A stretch of DNA of 64,000 nt from Hyphomicrobiales bacterium. GTDB lineage: Bacteria; Pseudomonadota; Alphaproteobacteria; Rhizobiales; Xanthobacteraceae. The stretch lies in contig JAFKKM010000030.1 of assembly GCA_017305555.1 (NCBI GenBank), forward strand, positions 1-64,000. The letters run 5' to 3'. Shown piece by piece: positions 16,915 through 26,210 of this stretch. Every line of letters begins with the position of its first letter. The stretch's first letter is position 1. The position numbers were made by a program, and so were the translations under genes. The notes beneath the pieces are model-generated. The model was not told where the DNA came from, searched no databases, and was given only the letters and a program-made list of their open reading frames with translations.

Positions 16915-18114
16915 TCAGTTTGAGTTGACGGTCTTGCGTGCGTCGTCGATTGCGCTGCCGTCCGGGAGCGGCGGCACCAATTGCGGCGCCACCGCATGGA
17001 CCATATACCCGCTGCCGGTCCGCTTGGCCTGATAGAGCGCCTGATCGGCACGGTCGAGCAGTTCATCAGCGGTCACGGGCTGCTCCGGCGTCATCATGGC
17101 GATGCCGACGCTGGTGCCCAGTTGGATGGTGTTGCCGTTGATCTGATACGTCGTGGCGATTTCCCGGATGATACGCGTCGCCAGCGCCAACGCCTGCTCG
17201 CGTGATGTCACGTCGACCTGGACCAGCACGAATTCATCGCCGCCGAGCCGGACCAGCAGATCGTTTTCGCGCGTGAGCCACGACAGGCGCGTGGCGACTT
17301 CGCGCAGCACGGCGTCGCCGACCGGATGGCCGAAACGGTCGTTCGCCTGCTTGAAGTTGTCGAGATCGAGACTGTGGATCGCGAGCGGGCGGCCTTCGAG
17401 TGAAGCCGCGGCGACGATGGTTTCCAGATTTTCATTCAGGGCGAGGCGGTTGGACAGGCCGGTCAAGGCATCGCGGCGCGCGAGGCCGGCAAAGCGGAGC
17501 TTGAGTGTGAGCTGGCTGACAATGGTGGCATAGAGATGCTGTACCGTTTCGAATCCGCCGAGCAGAAAGATCACGATGAGGAAGGCGAGGCATAAATAGA
17601 TCGTCCCGCCGATGAACAGGCAGGCGATCATCGATGGGGTCGCGAGGATCAGGAGATTGAGGATCGCCAGCCGTGGACGATAAGCCACGCGGGTCACGGT
17701 GCCTGCGGCATAGGCGAACAACATGCCGACCATCAGCATGTGAATCTTGGGATAAGGCAGGGTGAAGCACCACGCGCCCATGACGCCGAGGAATGACGTC
17801 GTCAGGAAGCTCCGCGCCGCGAACTGCCATTCCCAATCGCGTGCGGCGGCAAACGACAACGGGCCGGCCGCTCGGGCCTTGCGATAACGTAACGCCATCA
17901 GGATGCGTTCGGCGGTAATCGCGAGGATGGCAACAGTCGATCCGATCACCAGCCAGTCACCGGTGCGAACGAAGATCGCCGCCCCGATCACACCGACCGA
18001 GATCGCCAGAAAGATCATCGGCGGCACCAGGCTGAACAGCGAGTCCACCAGTTCGACGTAGATTGCGTCCGATGGACGATCAAAACGCAACAATCGGGTG
18101 AAGGAGTGCGTCAT
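16915..18114 (-). CDS. Membrane diguanylate cyclase (GGDEF)
   Basis: This 399-residue protein has about five or six membrane helices in residues 28-190, followed by a GGDEF domain (about 205-375). The active-site motif GGDEF is intact at 291-295. The product-inhibition I-site RxxD is present as R282-E-N-D285, exactly five residues before GGDEF. It should therefore make cyclic di-GMP with feedback control. The N-terminal membrane part resembles no sensor domain I can name. There is no EAL domain. The gene faces away from rnpB's 3' end on the same strand and is about 165 bases downstream of it. Confidence 0.93.
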   Translation of the reverse strand: MTHSFTRLLRFDRPSDAIYVELVDSLFSLVPPMIFLAISVGVIGAAIFVRTGDWLVIGSTVAILAITAERILMALRYRKARAAGPLSFAAARDWEWQFAARSFLTTSFLGVMGAWCFTLPYPKIHMLMVGMLFAYAAGTVTRVAYRPRLAILNLLILATPSMIACLFIGGTIYLCLAFLIVIFLLGGFETVQHLYATIVSQLTLKLRFAGLARRDALTGLSNRLALNENLETIVAAASLEGRPLAIHSLDLDNFKQANDRFGHPVGDAVLREVATRLSWLTRENDLLVRLGGDEFVLVQVDVTSREQALALATRIIREIATTYQINGNTIQLGTSVGIAMMTPEQPVTADELLDRADQALYQAKRTGSGYMVHAVAPQLVPPLPDGSAIDDARKTVNSN

Positions 18115-18231
18115 GACGGGGCCTGATGTCCGCCGGTCTTGGCCAGCGCTCCGTCAGCTTTATCGCTCAGCCGTAAAATCAAAGGTCGGCAAATCGTTCA
18201 ATTTTGAACGATCGGGAACTTGGGGCGTGGC

Positions 18232-18262
18232 GAGGGGTTCGGCGCCGGGCGCCGAACCCCTC
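18232..18262. terminator. Perfect GC-rich inverted repeat downstream of rnpB
   Basis: GAGGGGTTCGGCGCC and its exact complement flank a single central base, 31 bases in all, 18 bases past the rnpB 3' end. It would make a very stable hairpin on the rnpB transcript. No U-run follows on the - strand, so it is at best a non-canonical terminator or a 3'-end stabiliser. Confidence 0.5.
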
Positions 18263-18279
18263 ATGGTGTACGATAAAAT

Positions 18280-18705
18280 ATCAGCCAGCCTGTAAGCCGG
18301 GTTCTGTAGGGCATCGCCCGTTCGCACGGACGACGCGTGACGGCCATTCGTCTGGGACAATGTTCGCACATTGCCTCAAGCAACCTACCCGGACGGCAGA
18401 TCCGACACGATCTCGCGGTGTTATCGCTTGCGCGAACCAGCCGCTGCGCCGTCCCTATTCGGTTTTGCTCCCGGTGTGGTTTGCCATGCCGTTGCCGTTG
18501 CCGGCGACGCGGTGCGCTCTTACCGCACCTTTTCACCCTTACCTGCCAAAGCCCAAAGGGCGAAGGCGGGCGGTTCGTTCTCTGTGGCACTTTCCCTGGG
18601 GTCGCCCCCGCCGGACGTTATCCGGCACCGCATGTCGATGGAGCCCGGACTTTCCTCCCCGGCGGCCTTTCGGCCGGTGCCGGAGCGGCCGTCCGGCCGA
18701 CTGAT
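18280..18705 (-). ncRNA. rnpB: RNase P RNA (class A)
   Basis: On the - strand the transcript carries the universally conserved GAGGAAAGTCCGGGCTCC segment near its 5' end and CCGGCTTACAGGCTGGCTGAT at its 3' end. The 5' ATCAGTCGGCC pairs along all 11 positions with the 3' GGCTGGCTGAT (with G-U pairs) to form helix P1, which sets both ends. The size of about 426 nt fits alphaproteobacterial bacterial-type A RNase P RNA, which processes tRNA 5' ends. Several apparent reading frames overlap this locus and should not be annotated. The ends are accurate to within a few bases. Confidence 0.95.
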
Positions 18706-18764
18706 GCGCCACCCATGCGGGGTCGGCGGCGATCCGTCAAGCGGCGCAGCGAATGCGATGAGCG

Positions 18765-19550
18765 TTATGAGGTTGCGGCAACCGGTGGCTTTGACGCGGG
18801 AAGCGCGGCGAGCAACGCCTGCAAGGTCTTCAGCGTCGATTGGTCGGCGATGCCGTCGACCCGCTCGGGGCGATAGTGTCGCTGGAACGCGGTGACGACC
18901 TCACGCGTCGGCACGTCATAACGGCCGTCCGCTTCGATGCTGTAACCGAAGCGGGCCAGCGCCGCTTGCAGGTCGCGGACCTGGTCGCCGGTCGCGCCCG
19001 GCCGCAGCATCTCGCCTTTGACGATCGGTGCCGGCTCGATCCACAGCCCGACGCCGGAATCGGCTAACGAGCGCCACGGAAACTTCTCGCCGGGGTCCTG
19101 CTTGCGCGACGGCGCGACATCGGAATGCGCCAGCACCCGATGCGGCGGTACCTCGCGGCGGATGATGATGCCCCGGCACAACGCGATCACCGCCGCGACC
19201 TGCCGCAGAGGAAAATCCGGATAGCCCCAGTCGTGGCCGCGATTGACGATCTCGATGCCGATCGAGCACGAGTTGATATCGGTTTCGCCCGCCCAATAGG
19301 AGACCCCGGCGTGCCAAGCCCGCTTGGATTCCGGTACGCATTGCAGAATGCGGCCATCCTCCAGCACCACATAATGCGCGGAGACGTCGGTTCCGGCGGT
19401 GCAGAGCCGGTACAGCGCGCCTTCAAGGTCCGGCATCCCGGTGTAGTGCAGCAGGATCATGTCGGGCGTCAGGCCGTTGTTCCGCTCACCGAAATTCTCT
19501 GACGGAACCACCTCGAAGACGACGGAGGAATCGGGCGTGAATTTCGGCAT
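18765..19550 (-). CDS. N-acetylmuramoyl-L-alanine amidase (AmiD-like) with PG-binding domain
   Basis: This 261-residue protein has an Amidase_2 domain with zinc ligands H35 (LLHYTG), H142 (LAHSDVAP) and D152 (RKQDPG), and the catalytic-type glutamate E100 in SIGIEIVN. A PG_binding_1 domain follows (about residues 185-255, QVRDLQAALARFGY). It cleaves the amide between MurNAc and L-Ala in peptidoglycan or anhydro-muropeptides. No signal peptide is seen from this start. The frame continues upstream to 19823 with low-quality sequence. It is divergent from the dcw cluster. Confidence 0.9.
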   Translation of the reverse strand: MPKFTPDSSVVFEVVPSENFGERNNGLTPDMILLHYTGMPDLEGALYRLCTAGTDVSAHYVVLEDGRILQCVPESKRAWHAGVSYWAGETDINSCSIGIEIVNRGHDWGYPDFPLRQVAAVIALCRGIIIRREVPPHRVLAHSDVAPSRKQDPGEKFPWRSLADSGVGLWIEPAPIVKGEMLRPGATGDQVRDLQAALARFGYSIEADGRYDVPTREVVTAFQRHYRPERVDGIADQSTLKTLQALLAALPASKPPVAATS

Positions 19551-20094
19551 ATCGGCGGCGGCCTTCGGGATCGGAAGGGCCCGCTGGCGCCTCGGCGCAG
19601 GCTTCTCGGCTACTGGACCCAATTCAACTTCATCCCTCAAACCCGGCGGCACCACGGCGCTCGCCGCGCATTTTGGCGGCGGTTGATCAATCCGCCGCGC
19701 GTCGTGGTCACGATCTCGACATAAAGGTGCCAGCACGCCCGTCGGCGGGCAAGCGATGGCGCTATTCAGGGCGATACATCCACAAGGAATCCGTATTCGG
19801 CTCGCGGCCGGCGCGTCTTGCATCGGACTTGCGCGATGTCATCAACGCTTTTTTAACGCTAACCATCGTTACTGAAGGGTGAAAAGCCAGCCCGTTCGGG
19901 CGGCTAAGGCTCCTTTGACGCTGACGAATCCCATGGCCCTGCACATCGTCCCATGCGGAAGCTCGGATGTTCGCGTCGAAACGGAAAGCGGAACCCGGCG
20001 CAACGTCCATGTCCTCGCCCATGCCATCGGCCAAGCCAGTCAGCAGCGGCGTCGGCGCGCGACATTCTCGGCACGGCGGCGAGGGCAAGCGACC
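19551..20094. other. Divergent region between amidase and dcw cluster; no mraZ
   Basis: No credible gene lies in these 544 bases, although the rsmH frame is open upstream to 19879 with a basic, non-conserved translation. The dcw promoter probably lies near the AT-richer stretch at 19848-19880 (CTTTTTTAACGCTAACC). The gene mraZ, often first in this cluster, is not here. Confidence 0.55.
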
Positions 20095-21090
20095 ATGACC
20101 GCGCTTCCGCCGCGACATATTCCGGTGCTCGGGCGCGAGGTGCTCGAATGGATGTCGCCGCATAGTGGCGGCACCTATGTCGACGCGACCTTCGGCGCCG
20201 GCGGCTACAGCCGCGCGCTACTCGCAGTCGACGGCACCCGCGTGATCGGCATTGATCGCGACCGCACCGCTATCGCGGGTGGGTTTGCTCTCGTTGACCA
20301 AGCGGATGGACGGCTGACGTTGGTGGAAGATCGCTTCTCCAATCTGGCCGAGGTCTGCGCTGCGCAAGGCGTGAACGCTGTCGACGGCGTGGTGATGGAT
20401 ATCGGCGTGTCGTCGATGCAGATCGATCAGGCCGAGCGCGGCTTCTCGTTCCGGCTCGACGGTCCGCTCGACATGCGGATGAGCGGCTCAGGCCCCACCG
20501 CCGCCGATGTTGTCGCCGCCGCCTCGGAAGCCGATCTCGCCAACATCATCTACATCTTCGGCGAGGAGCGCTATTCGCGGCATATTGCCCGCGCCATCGT
20601 CGCGGCGCGGCGCGAGGCGCCGATCGCGACCACCCGCGCGCTGGCCGATATCGTCGGCAAGGTGGTGCGTGCCAAGCCGGGCGAAATTCATCCGGCGACG
20701 CGGACGTTTCAGGGCTTGCGGATTTTCGTCAACGCCGAACTCGACGAACTGCATCTGGCGTTGGCCGCGGCCGAACAGGTGCTGAAGCCGGGCGGCCGCC
20801 TGGTGGTGGTGACGTTCCACTCGCTGGAAGATCGCATCGTCAAGAATTTTCTGGTGGAGCGCAGCCAGCGCGGCGGCGGTTCGCGGCATCTGCCGCAGGT
20901 CGCGCGAGAGGCGCCGCGTTTCGCTGTGCTGACCAAGCGCCCCGTGAAGCCCGGCGATGACGAGGTCCGCGTCAATCCGCGTGCGCGCTCTGCAAAACTG
21001 CGCGCCGCCGAACGAACCGATGCGCCGGCGCTAGCGGCCGCCGACCTGCCGTCATGGCCGACGCTCGACAGCGTCATGCGAGGAGGTTGA
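20095..21090 (+). CDS. rsmH: 16S rRNA m4C1402 methyltransferase
   Basis: This 331-residue protein begins [20 protein letters not shown], the standard RsmH start. It has the SAM motif [15 protein letters not shown], the acidic strand [32 protein letters not shown] (the family's DLGVSS-type motif) and [15 protein letters not shown]. It N4-methylates C1402 in the ribosomal P site. It is the first gene of the dcw cluster here and is followed 3 bases later by ftsL, whose AGGAGG ribosome site lies inside the rsmH end. The upstream extension to 19879 was not used. Confidence 0.96.
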   Translation: MTALPPRHIPVLGREVLEWMSPHSGGTYVDATFGAGGYSRALLAVDGTRVIGIDRDRTAIAGGFALVDQADGRLTLVEDRFSNLAEVCAAQGVNAVDGVVMDIGVSSMQIDQAERGFSFRLDGPLDMRMSGSGPTAADVVAAASEADLANIIYIFGEERYSRHIARAIVAARREAPIATTRALADIVGKVVRAKPGEIHPATRTFQGLRIFVNAELDELHLALAAAEQVLKPGGRLVVVTFHSLEDRIVKNFLVERSQRGGGSRHLPQVAREAPRFAVLTKRPVKPGDDEVRVNPRARSAKLRAAERTDAPALAAADLPSWPTLDSVMRGG

Positions 21091-21093
21091 GCC

Positions 21094-21474
21094 ATGCGGA
21101 TCATCCATCTTCTCGTCGTCTGCCTGCTGGTGATCGGTGCATCCTATGTCTACCGCATCAAGATGGAATCCACCTCGCGCACCGAGCGCGTGCAGCGGCT
21201 GCACGCCGAAGTGCGGGCGCAGCGCGACGCCATCGCAGCTCTCCGCGCCGAATGGGCGAAGCTCGATTCACCGAAGCGCCTGCAAGGCTTCGCCGAGCGT
21301 CACACCAAGCTGCGGCCGATTGATGCCCGGCAGTACGATCAACTGAAGAACCTGCCGGAGCGGTCGCCGACGCTGATCAATCCCAACGAGCCCGATCCCA
21401 TCGGTGCGATGATCGATACCACCGATCCCGACCTGATGACCGGTTCGATTCCCGCAACGGAGGGCGCGCGATGA
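21094..21474 (+). CDS. ftsL: Cell division protein FtsL
   Basis: This 126-residue bitopic protein has one N-terminal membrane helix (IIHLLVVCLLVIGASYVY) and a periplasmic coiled coil (about residues 25-65: STSRTERVQRLHAEVRAQRDAIAAL). A non-conserved tail follows. FtsL forms a complex with FtsB and FtsQ and helps activate FtsWI septal synthesis. Identity rests on topology, size and its position between rsmH and ftsI. The ATGA overlap with ftsI suggests coupling. Confidence 0.92.
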   Translation: MRIIHLLVVCLLVIGASYVYRIKMESTSRTERVQRLHAEVRAQRDAIAALRAEWAKLDSPKRLQGFAERHTKLRPIDARQYDQLKNLPERSPTLINPNEPDPIGAMIDTTDPDLMTGSIPATEGAR

Positions 21475-23216
21475 ACGATCAAGTCGACGTCGTGCGCGCT
21501 CCCGACCGTTCGTTCTCGGCATGGCGCCAGCGCGTGATCCGTGGCCTGCTCTATGGGCAGAACGTGGATCGCGCGGCGCGGGCGCGGGTGCGCGTGGGTC
21601 TGACCATCCTGATTTTCTCGCTGGTCTATGTCGTGATCGGCGCGCGGCTGGTGATGTTCGCGACCTTCGGCGAAGGCCACGGACCGCGCCGTGTCACTCA
21701 GGACGCCATCGCCACCGCGCGGCCGGACATCGTCGACCGCAACGGGCAAATCCTCGCCACCGACGTCAAGACACCGTCGTTGTTCGGCGAGCCGCGCCGC
21801 CTGATCGACGTCGACGAGGCTGTTGAACTCTTGACCGGCGCGCTACCCGATCTCGATACCAAGGAAGTGCGCGACCGTCTGTCGTCGAAGAAGGGCTTCG
21901 TCTGGCTCAAGCGTGAAATCACGCCGCGTCAGCAGCATGACATTCATCGGCTCGGGCTTCCCGGCATTGGCTTCCTGCGCGAGAACAAGCGGGTCTATCC
22001 GAACGGTGTCGACGTTTCGCATCTGATCGGTCTGGTCAACATCGATAACCAGGGTATCGCCGGCATCGAGAAGTGGCTCGACACCAACGGGCTGGCGGAT
22101 CTGCACCGTGCCGGCTTTGCCACCGACCGTTTGCAGAAGCCGGTCGAACTCGCCGTCGACCTGCGCGTCGAGCACGCTTTGCGCGACGAACTGGTGAAGG
22201 CCAAGGAGCATTACAAGGCGAAGGCAGCATCGGGGCTGGTTTCCAACGTCAAGACCGGCGAGATCGTGGCGATGGTGTCGCTGCCGGATTTCGATCCGAA
22301 CAATCCGAAGGAAGCCAACGATCCCGACCGTATCAATCGCCTGACCACCGGCGTCTATGAGATGGGCTCGACCTTCAAGGCGTTCACGCTGGCGATGGCG
22401 CTCGACTCCGGCAAGGCGACGCTGAACTCGATGTGGGATGCGCGCGGCCCGTTGCACTACGGCCGCTTCAAGATTCACGACGACCATCCGCTCGGCCGTT
22501 TCATCAACACCAAGGAAGTCTTCACTTACTCGTCGAACGTCGGCGCGGCGCGCATGGCGCTGGCGCAGGGCGTCGAGGCGCATCAGGCATTCTTGCGCAA
22601 AATGGGTCAGATGACGCGGCTGCGCACCGAATTGCCGGAGAGCGCGTCGCCGATCCTGCCGCGCAAGTGGGGTGAACTGAACACCGTCACCATTTCTTTC
22701 GGGCACGGTATGGCGGTGGCGCCGTTGCAGGCGGTGATGGGAATCGATGCACTGGTCAACGGTGGTTATCTGATCCCGCCGACCTTTCTCAAACGGTCCC
22801 AGGAAGAGGCGATGAAGCTGGCGAAGCGCGTCATCAAGCCCGAGACCAGCGACAAGATGCGCTTCCTGATGCGGCTCAACGCCGAGATCGGCACCGCGCG
22901 CAAGGCCGACGTCAAGGGCTATTATGTCGGCGGCAAGACCGGTACGGCTGAGAAGGTCATCAACGGGCGTTACGCCAAGAAGAAGGTGCTCAACGCTTTC
23001 ACTGCAATCCTTCCGGCGGACAACCCGCAGTATCAGCTTCTCATCATGATCGACGAGCCGCAGCCGCTGAAGGAAACCTACGGTTTCATCACTTCGGGCT
23101 GGAACGCGGTGCCGACCGGCGGCAAGGTGATCGCCCGCATCGCGCCGCTGTTGGGAATTCAACCGCGTTTCGATCTGCCGCCGTCTGAGCGCCTTATTCT
23201 TGCGACATCGAGGTAG
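21471..23216 (+). CDS. ftsI: Peptidoglycan D,D-transpeptidase FtsI (PBP3)
   Basis: This 581-residue class B penicillin-binding protein has a cytoplasmic tail and a membrane helix at about residues 42-62. A pedestal domain follows, then a transpeptidase domain with catalytic S300 in STFK (300-303), SSN at 354-356 and KTGTAEK starting at K489. It cross-links septal peptidoglycan together with FtsW. It overlaps ftsL by four bases. Confidence 0.97.
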   Translation: MNDQVDVVRAPDRSFSAWRQRVIRGLLYGQNVDRAARARVRVGLTILIFSLVYVVIGARLVMFATFGEGHGPRRVTQDAIATARPDIVDRNGQILATDVKTPSLFGEPRRLIDVDEAVELLTGALPDLDTKEVRDRLSSKKGFVWLKREITPRQQHDIHRLGLPGIGFLRENKRVYPNGVDVSHLIGLVNIDNQGIAGIEKWLDTNGLADLHRAGFATDRLQKPVELAVDLRVEHALRDELVKAKEHYKAKAASGLVSNVKTGEIVAMVSLPDFDPNNPKEANDPDRINRLTTGVYEMGSTFKAFTLAMALDSGKATLNSMWDARGPLHYGRFKIHDDHPLGRFINTKEVFTYSSNVGAARMALAQGVEAHQAFLRKMGQMTRLRTELPESASPILPRKWGELNTVTISFGHGMAVAPLQAVMGIDALVNGGYLIPPTFLKRSQEEAMKLAKRVIKPETSDKMRFLMRLNAEIGTARKADVKGYYVGGKTGTAEKVINGRYAKKKVLNAFTAILPADNPQYQLLIMIDEPQPLKETYGFITSGWNAVPTGGKVIARIAPLLGIQPRFDLPPSERLILATSR

Positions 23217-23303
23217 GCGGGTTTGCGTTGCGTTGATGTGTGACGACCCGATTTTGATTTTGCTGAGGCGTTGCCGCGAGAGGCACCGTCAGGCCCGGAG
23301 ACC

Positions 23304-24764
23304 ATGAGACTTTTCGAACTGTTCAGCGCGGACGTTGCGATCGATCCATCGGCGCGGGAGATCGCGGTGACGGGTCTCGCGATGGACAGCCGTGCGGTCA
23401 AGCCGGGCGATTTGTTCTTTGCGCTGGCCGGGGTGAAAACCGACGGCGCGCGATTCATCGATCAGGCGATTGCCGCGGGCGCGGTGGCCGTCGCCGGCGA
23501 TCACGCGCCGGCGGATTCTGCGCGCGTGCCGTTCGTGAAAGTGGCCAATCCGCGTCGTGCGCTGGCTCTCGCCGCGGCGCGTTTCTATCCGCATCAGCCG
23601 AAGACCATTGCCGCCGTCACCGGCACCAGCGGCAAGACCTCGGTTGCGGCGTTCGCGCGCCAGATCTGGCAGCAACTCGGCGATGAGGCGGCCAGCATCG
23701 GCACCGTCGGCGTGGTGAGCACGAGGCGCAATGTCTACGGCTCGCTGACGACGCCGGACCCGATCGCGCTGCATCGAACCATCGACGAACTGGCGGACGA
23801 TGGCGTCACGCATCTGGCGCTGGAAGCCTCCTCGCACGGGCTTGATCAATTCCGCCTTGATGGCGTGCGCGTCAATGCCGGCGGCTTCACCAATCTGTCG
23901 CGCGATCACATGGACTATCATCCCGACGTCGCGCATTACCTCGCGGCGAAGCTGCGGCTGTTCACCGATCTGATCGTGGACGACGGTGCGGCAGTGATCG
24001 CCGCCGATCATGACGTGTCGCAACAGGTGATCGAGACCGCGCGTAAGCGCGGTTTGCGTCTTCTTACCGTGGGGCGTCGCGGCGACGGCGAGGGAATGGG
24101 CATTCGCCTGATCGACGTTGCGGTCGATGGCCTCACGCAAAAACTCACGCTCGCGCATCGCGGGCAGCGCTACAGCCTGCGCCTTCCGCTGGTCGGCGAA
24201 TTCCAGATCGAGAACGCGCTGGTCGCGGCCGGTCTCGCGATTGCTACTGGCAGCGACGCGGCGCGCGTATTCGCCGCGCTAGAACGTCTCGAAGGCGCGA
24301 AGGGGCGGCTTGAATTGGTCGGCGAGCGCAACGGCGCGCCGATCTTCGTCGATTACGCCCACAAGCCCGATGCACTGGCCAAGGCGCTGCAAGCGTTGCG
24401 GTCCTATGCGAAACAACGGCTGATCGTGGTGTTCGGCGCGGGTGGTGATCGCGACGCCGGCAAGCGCCCGCTGATGGGCGAGATTGCCGCGCAGAACGCC
24501 GATGCCGTGATCATCACCGACGACAACCCCCGCAGCGAGAACCCGGCCGCGATCCGCGCCGCCATCGTGGCCGCCGCGCCCGGCGCGCGCGAGATCGGCG
24601 ATCGCGCGGAGGCCATCCGCACCGCCATCGACGATTTGCAGGACGGCGATGTTCTGTTGATCGCCGGCAAAGGCCACGAAACCGGCCAGATTGTCGGTGA
24701 TCGCACGCTGCCGTTCAGCGACCACGACGCGGTTGCGGACACATTGAAAGTGAAGGTCGCATGA
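23304..24764 (+). CDS. murE: UDP-MurNAc-tripeptide synthetase MurE
   Basis: This 486-residue Mur ligase has the ATP loop GTSGKT at residues 107-112. The DNPR motif at 407-410 selects meso-diaminopimelate, so the product is the DAP-type tripeptide. The start is set at MRLFELFSADVAID; eleven upstream in-frame residues are not conserved-looking. It acts in the cytoplasm after MurD and overlaps murF by four bases (ATGA). Confidence 0.96.
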   Translation: MRLFELFSADVAIDPSAREIAVTGLAMDSRAVKPGDLFFALAGVKTDGARFIDQAIAAGAVAVAGDHAPADSARVPFVKVANPRRALALAAARFYPHQPKTIAAVTGTSGKTSVAAFARQIWQQLGDEAASIGTVGVVSTRRNVYGSLTTPDPIALHRTIDELADDGVTHLALEASSHGLDQFRLDGVRVNAGGFTNLSRDHMDYHPDVAHYLAAKLRLFTDLIVDDGAAVIAADHDVSQQVIETARKRGLRLLTVGRRGDGEGMGIRLIDVAVDGLTQKLTLAHRGQRYSLRLPLVGEFQIENALVAAGLAIATGSDAARVFAALERLEGAKGRLELVGERNGAPIFVDYAHKPDALAKALQALRSYAKQRLIVVFGAGGDRDAGKRPLMGEIAAQNADAVIITDDNPRSENPAAIRAAIVAAAPGAREIGDRAEAIRTAIDDLQDGDVLLIAGKGHETGQIVGDRTLPFSDHDAVADTLKVKVA

Positions 24765-26200
24765 GCACGCAGCCCCTCTGGACGCCGGACGCCATGGCGA
24801 GCGCGATGCAGGCGCAAGCCGCCGGCACGCTGCCGGTCGCGATTTATGGCCTGTCCATCGACAGCCGCACCATTGCGCCGGGCGACGCTTACTTCGCGAT
24901 CAAGGGTGACGTGCATGATGGCCACGCCTTTGTCGAGGCCGCGTTGAAGGCGGGCGCGGCGCTGGCTGTGGTGTCGCGCGACAAGCGCGATCAGTTTGCT
25001 GCCGATGCGCCGTTGCTTGTGGTCGAGGACGTGTTGCAAGGGCTGGTCGATCTGGCGCAGGCCTCGCGCGCGCGGCTCGGCGCGAAGGTGATCGCCGTCA
25101 CCGGTTCGGTCGGCAAGACTTCCACCAAGGAGATGCTGCGTCAGGTTCTGGAAAAGCAAGGCAAAACCCACGCGTCCGTCGCCTCGTTCAACAATCACTG
25201 GGGCGTGCCGCTGTCGCTGGCGCGTTGCCCGGCGGATACCGTTTTCGCCGTGTTCGAGATCGGCATGAACCATCCCGGCGAGATCACGCCGCTGGTCGGA
25301 TTGGTGCGGCCGCATATCGCGATCGTCACCACCGTGGAGCCGGTGCATCTGGAATTCTTCAAGAACGTCGAAGCCATCGCCGACGCCAAGGCGGAGATTT
25401 TCTCCGGTGTCGAATCCGGCGGCGTCGCGGTGCTCAATCGCGATAACGATCAGTTCGCTCGCTTGAAGCGCCGCGCCAAGAAGGCGGGCATCGCCAATAT
25501 CGTCGCCTTCGGTGCCCACAAGGCCGTCGATGCGCGGCTGCTGGACGTCGCCTTGCATGCCACCTGTTCGGCGATCCACGCAAACATTCTCGATCACGAT
25601 GTCACCTACAAGCTGGCGATGCCCGGCCGCCACATGGCGCTGAATTCGCTCGCGGTGCTGGCGGCGACGTCGCTCGCGGGCGCCGATCTCGCGCGCTCGG
25701 CATTGGCACTGTCGCAAATCCAGGCTGCGTCAGGACGCGGCGTGCGCAAGACGCTGGAACTCCTTCACGGCAGCGCCACGCTGATCGACGAGAGCTACAA
25801 CGCCAACCCCGCCTCGATGGCGGCGGCGCTGAACGTGCTCGGCCGCGCCGCGGTCGGCCCGCGGGGACGCAAGATCGCGGTGCTCGGCGACATGCTCGAA
25901 CTCGGACCGACCGGCGCCGACCTGCATCGCGGGCTCGCCGAGGCGGTGACGGCGAACGGGATCAATACGGTATTCTGCTGCGGGCCGCTGATGCAAAACC
26001 TGTGGGATGCGCTTCCCTCCGGCAAGCGCGGCGGCTATGCCGAAAGCTCCAGCCTGCTTGAGTCGCAGGTCGTGGCGGCATTGCGCGATGGCGACGCGGT
26101 CATGATCAAGGGCTCGCTCGGCTCGAAGATGAAAGTCATTGTCAGTGCACTGGAAAAGCGTTTCCCCGATAAGGCCGCGCACGACGACGCAGCGGTGTAA
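24761..26200 (+). CDS. murF: UDP-MurNAc-pentapeptide synthetase MurF
   Basis: This 479-residue Mur ligase has the ATP loop TGSVGKT at residues 114-120, the family motif FEIGMNHPGEI, and LIDESYNANPASM in the C-terminal half. It adds D-Ala-D-Ala to the UDP-MurNAc-tripeptide, completing the cytoplasmic pentapeptide. It is coupled to murE upstream and mraY follows after 10 bases. Confidence 0.96.
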   Translation: MSTQPLWTPDAMASAMQAQAAGTLPVAIYGLSIDSRTIAPGDAYFAIKGDVHDGHAFVEAALKAGAALAVVSRDKRDQFAADAPLLVVEDVLQGLVDLAQASRARLGAKVIAVTGSVGKTSTKEMLRQVLEKQGKTHASVASFNNHWGVPLSLARCPADTVFAVFEIGMNHPGEITPLVGLVRPHIAIVTTVEPVHLEFFKNVEAIADAKAEIFSGVESGGVAVLNRDNDQFARLKRRAKKAGIANIVAFGAHKAVDARLLDVALHATCSAIHANILDHDVTYKLAMPGRHMALNSLAVLAATSLAGADLARSALALSQIQAASGRGVRKTLELLHGSATLIDESYNANPASMAAALNVLGRAAVGPRGRKIAVLGDMLELGPTGADLHRGLAEAVTANGINTVFCCGPLMQNLWDALPSGKRGGYAESSSLLESQVVAALRDGDAVMIKGSLGSKMKVIVSALEKRFPDKAAHDDAAV

Positions 26201-26210
26201 GGCGGATTGA

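Noticed and set aside
18214..18237. GGAAC-N16-GGTT as another EcfG promoter
   Set aside because: It points away from both neighbouring - strand genes and the second box has a mismatch, so it is probably chance.
18204..18895. Several overlapping reading frames of 100-180 codons
   Set aside because: They overlap RNase P RNA, which explains the conserved sequence and structure. None has a domain.
19879..20094. A 72-codon N-terminal extension of RsmH
   Set aside because: It is basic, non-conserved in appearance and precedes the canonical [12 protein letters not shown] start.
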